Assembly: GCA_003599255.1 (NCBI GenBank)
Contig: QZJF01000011.1
Location: forward strand, 1 to 45,842
DNA from: a candidate division WWE3 bacterium
GTDB taxonomy: Bacteria; Patescibacteriota; WWE3; UBA101185; UBA10185
DNA: 45,842 bases
Direction: 5' to 3'
Made by a program: the position numbers and the translations under genes. The notes beneath the pieces are model-generated. The model was not told the origin of the DNA, did not search any database, and saw only the letters and a program-made list of their open reading frames with translations. Shown here one piece after another: positions 44,083-45,842 of this stretch. The number at the start of each line of letters is the position of its first letter. The first letter of the stretch is position 1.

Positions 44083-44280
44083 ATGGCTCACATTAAGTGC
44101 GGGACAGATGAGGAGGGACGGAAGACGTGGTTCCGTATAATATTAAGTGAACCCACTGAAAAAGAGGCTGCAGAACTTTTACGGCTAAGAAAGTCAGAAC
44201 TTTCAGATTTTCACCGCGGCAGGGTTCTTGACTTAATGAATCTGATTGACACGGCCCAGGAAGCCTTGAGCATCCTGTAA
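44083..44280 (+). CDS. Small soluble protein of unknown function
   Basis: A 65-residue acidic, helix-prone product (AEEL-type runs: KEAAELLRLRKSELSDFHRG; LDLMNLIDTAQEALSIL). I do not recognise a family. It has a consensus AAGGAGG site and lies alone on the plus strand between two minus-strand genes, divergent from the NrnA-like gene and convergent with infB. In many bacteria rbfA occupies the space between infB and the nrnA-like gene; this ORF does not resemble RbfA. No convincing promoter was found upstream, though the region is A+T-rich. Confidence 0.6.
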   Translation: MAHIKCGTDEEGRKTWFRIILSEPTEKEAAELLRLRKSELSDFHRGRVLDLMNLIDTAQEALSIL

Positions 44281-44350
44281 ATTATAGTGACCGAAAGAAA
44301 TGTTTTCAGGGGATTTGGACATAATTTAATTTATGATTCTGAATTCCCTT

Positions 44351-45841
44351 TTATTTTGCTTCTATCCACATACCCAGTGAAATATTTTCAAATTGAGGCT
44401 TGAGAAGTACACCACATTCTACATCCTTACCAACGATATTTACTTCGTCTTTTCCTTTCTTCAGTTTTTTGATGGTACCGGTGTATAAAGGAATGTCTTC
44501 TGCGGTTATATCAGCGGGATCTTTGTCATAAACCGAAATCCTACCGTTTACTTTTAGTGCACCTGCAAGAACTTTTGACCCTGCAACTATATCACCTGAC
44601 GGAAGTTTAAATATTTTGAGAACTTGAGCCCGTCCTTTTATTCTGGCCTCAGCCTCACTTGCCGTACCTTCCAAAATGCTTTGGGCATCATCCACAAGTT
44701 CATATATGGTTTTATAAGTTTTTAGAGGCACCTTATATACTTCGGCAAGCTCTTCTATCGCAGGAGGGATTCGCACATTGAATCCAATTACCACACCTTT
44801 AGCGCTTTGAGCCAACATAACATCAGATTCTGACACATCTCCGGTAGCTGAATGCAGAAACTTTAACGCAAAACTAGCCCCTACAGACGAACTTATAAGC
44901 TCCGCTAGACTTCCCTTTACGGCTTCTAAAGTACCTTGAGTATCTGTTTTCAAAACTACTGCAATTGTTTTTTTGGCTTCTTTACCAATAATTTCAACTT
45001 TGTCTATATCCTTTGCCAATTCCGCAAGTTCGCTTCCCTTAGTTAAAACCAGATCTCCCACGTTCGGAACGTTGCTGAATCCCAGAATTTCTACTGGCGT
45101 TCCCGGTAGAGCTTCTTTAAGAACCTGACCTTTATCATCCATTAAGGACTTGACTTTGGCGTTAAACCCACTTGCAATAACCTCGTCTCCGGTCCTCAGT
45201 TTGCCGTTTCTTACAATGCACGAAACTACAACACCTTTTTTTCTATCCAATCTTGCTTCAATGATTGAAGCTTCAAGTTCTGTATCGGGATCAGCTTTGA
45301 GCTCAAGAACTTCAGAAAGGGCTAATATGGCATCAAGAAGGGCATCAAGATTTTTTCCTGTTTTGGCAGAAACTTCGACAGATATTACATCACCGCCCCA
45401 ATCTTCCACTAATACCGATTCGTTGGCTAATTCCTGCTTCACTTTCTGAGGATCAGACCCTGCCGTATCAATCTTGTTAATGGCCACAATTATCGGCACA
45501 TTACCCGCCTTTGCATGTGAAATGGCTTCTTTTGTCTGAGGCTTAACACCTGCATCGGCAGCTACAACCAAAACAACTATGTCCGCGGCTTTACCACCTC
45601 TGGCACGCATCTGTGTAAATGCCGCATGTCCAGGAGTATCAATAAATGTTATTTTTTGGGAATTATGAGTTATTTGATAAGCACCAATGTGCTGGGTAAT
45701 ACCGCCGTACTCTTTCTGCTGAATATTTGTCTTTCTGATAACATCAAGAATAGAGGTCTTTCCATGATCAACATGGCCCATGACGGTAACGATAGGAGGT
45801 CTTGTATTAACTTGTTTGCTCGCAGCTCTGTCTTTTGACAT
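44351..45841 (-). CDS. infB: Translation initiation factor IF-2 (5' end at window edge)
   Basis: The GTPase that loads fMet-tRNA onto the 30S subunit. Visible order: P-loop GHVDHGKT (22-29), [11 protein letters not shown] (switch), [20 protein letters not shown] and the C-terminal domains ending in [13 protein letters not shown]. The visible 496 residues begin [16 protein letters not shown] just before the G domain. ATG 45839-45841 is the last codon before the edge, so it may be the true start of a short IF-2 without its N-terminal region, or an internal methionine of a longer protein. No terminator was seen after its stop. Confidence 0.95.
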   Translation of the reverse strand: MSKDRAASKQVNTRPPIVTVMGHVDHGKTSILDVIRKTNIQQKEYGGITQHIGAYQITHNSQKITFIDTPGHAAFTQMRARGGKAADIVVLVVAADAGVKPQTKEAISHAKAGNVPIIVAINKIDTAGSDPQKVKQELANESVLVEDWGGDVISVEVSAKTGKNLDALLDAILALSEVLELKADPDTELEASIIEARLDRKKGVVVSCIVRNGKLRTGDEVIASGFNAKVKSLMDDKGQVLKEALPGTPVEILGFSNVPNVGDLVLTKGSELAELAKDIDKVEIIGKEAKKTIAVVLKTDTQGTLEAVKGSLAELISSSVGASFALKFLHSATGDVSESDVMLAQSAKGVVIGFNVRIPPAIEELAEVYKVPLKTYKTIYELVDDAQSILEGTASEAEARIKGRAQVLKIFKLPSGDIVAGSKVLAGALKVNGRISVYDKDPADITAEDIPLYTGTIKKLKKGKDEVNIVGKDVECGVLLKPQFENISLGMWIEAK

Positions 45842-45842
45842 A

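Noticed and set aside
1-45842. UGA recoded to glycine, as in some CPR lineages
   Set aside because: rpsJ, radC and the methyltransferase gene end at TGA, and prfB is present; no conserved motif requires reading through TGA.
1-45842. tRNA or rRNA genes, CRISPR arrays, transposases
   Set aside because: Gaps between genes are too short and contain no cloverleaf arms, regular spaced repeats or transposase motifs that I could recognise.

Overview
The window looks like a chromosome segment of a small-genome bacterium of the Candidate Phyla Radiation (Patescibacteria; Microgenomates, Katanobacteria or Dojkabacteria would all fit, and I cannot choose between them). The evidence is: A+T-rich sequence (about 40% GC by hand count of one sample line), almost no intergenic space, weak or absent Shine-Dalgarno sites before most genes, a ribosomal protein L3 with an internal loss of roughly 60 residues, a membrane-anchored Clp-type ATPase, an ATPase-only Lon relative and an NrnA-like protein without its catalytic DHH. 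UGA is a stop here: rpsJ, radC and a methyltransferase gene end in TGA, and prfB (RF2) is present. No tRNA, rRNA, CRISPR array or insertion sequence was recognised, and no stretch above 300 bases lacks a gene.

Layout. (1) 1-12500, minus strand: rpoB-rpoC-rpsL-rpsG-fusA-tuf-rpsJ-rplC-rplD(partial), a fused rpoBC/str/S10 array driven by a near-consensus promoter just after lepB, with hairpins after fusA and tuf and in the rpsJ-rplC gap. (2) 12504-15672: lepB (signal peptidase I), divergent from a GT-C-like membrane protein with TPR repeats, then an RNA m5C methyltransferase. (3) 15686-17277: a GC-rich cassette with its own promoter, two strong Shine-Dalgarno sites, an SPFH/band-7 protein, a small membrane protein and an intrinsic terminator; it looks horizontally acquired. 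(4) 17312-22716, minus: serS, a spermidine-synthase-like methyltransferase, uppP and secA. (5) 22717-27053: a divergent promoter region with inverted repeats, then the alpha operon infA-rpmJ-rpsM-rpsK-rpsD-rpoA-rplQ plus rplM-rpsI on the plus strand. (6) 27061-32403: an Xre repressor divergent from radC across a palindromic operator; radC is coupled to a secreted TasA/camelysin-like protein with an EF-hand loop; then a terminator, the Clp-like ATPase and prfB. (7) 32393-43965, minus: a tightly packed run reading NrnA-like, rpsO, pnp, zinc-ribbon membrane protein, Lon-like ATPase, RppH-like Nudix, uracil-DNA glycosylase, RNase J, ftsK, RodZ-like and a small membrane protein. (8) 44083-45841: a small plus-strand ORF with a strong ribosome site, then infB running off the right edge.

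How the genes work together: most of the window is transcription and translation core. Region 7 puts a likely 5' pyrophosphohydrolase, a 5'-3' exonuclease (RNase J) and a 3'-5' exonuclease (PNPase) in one transcription unit with rpsO, a compact mRNA-decay set, followed by division and cell-shape genes (ftsK, rodZ). SecA, signal peptidase, UppP, the TPR membrane protein and the secreted EF-hand protein describe export and the envelope. The least ordinary proteins are the Clp-like ATPase that lacks both pore-loop tyrosines, the protease-less Lon relative, and the acquired SPFH cassette.
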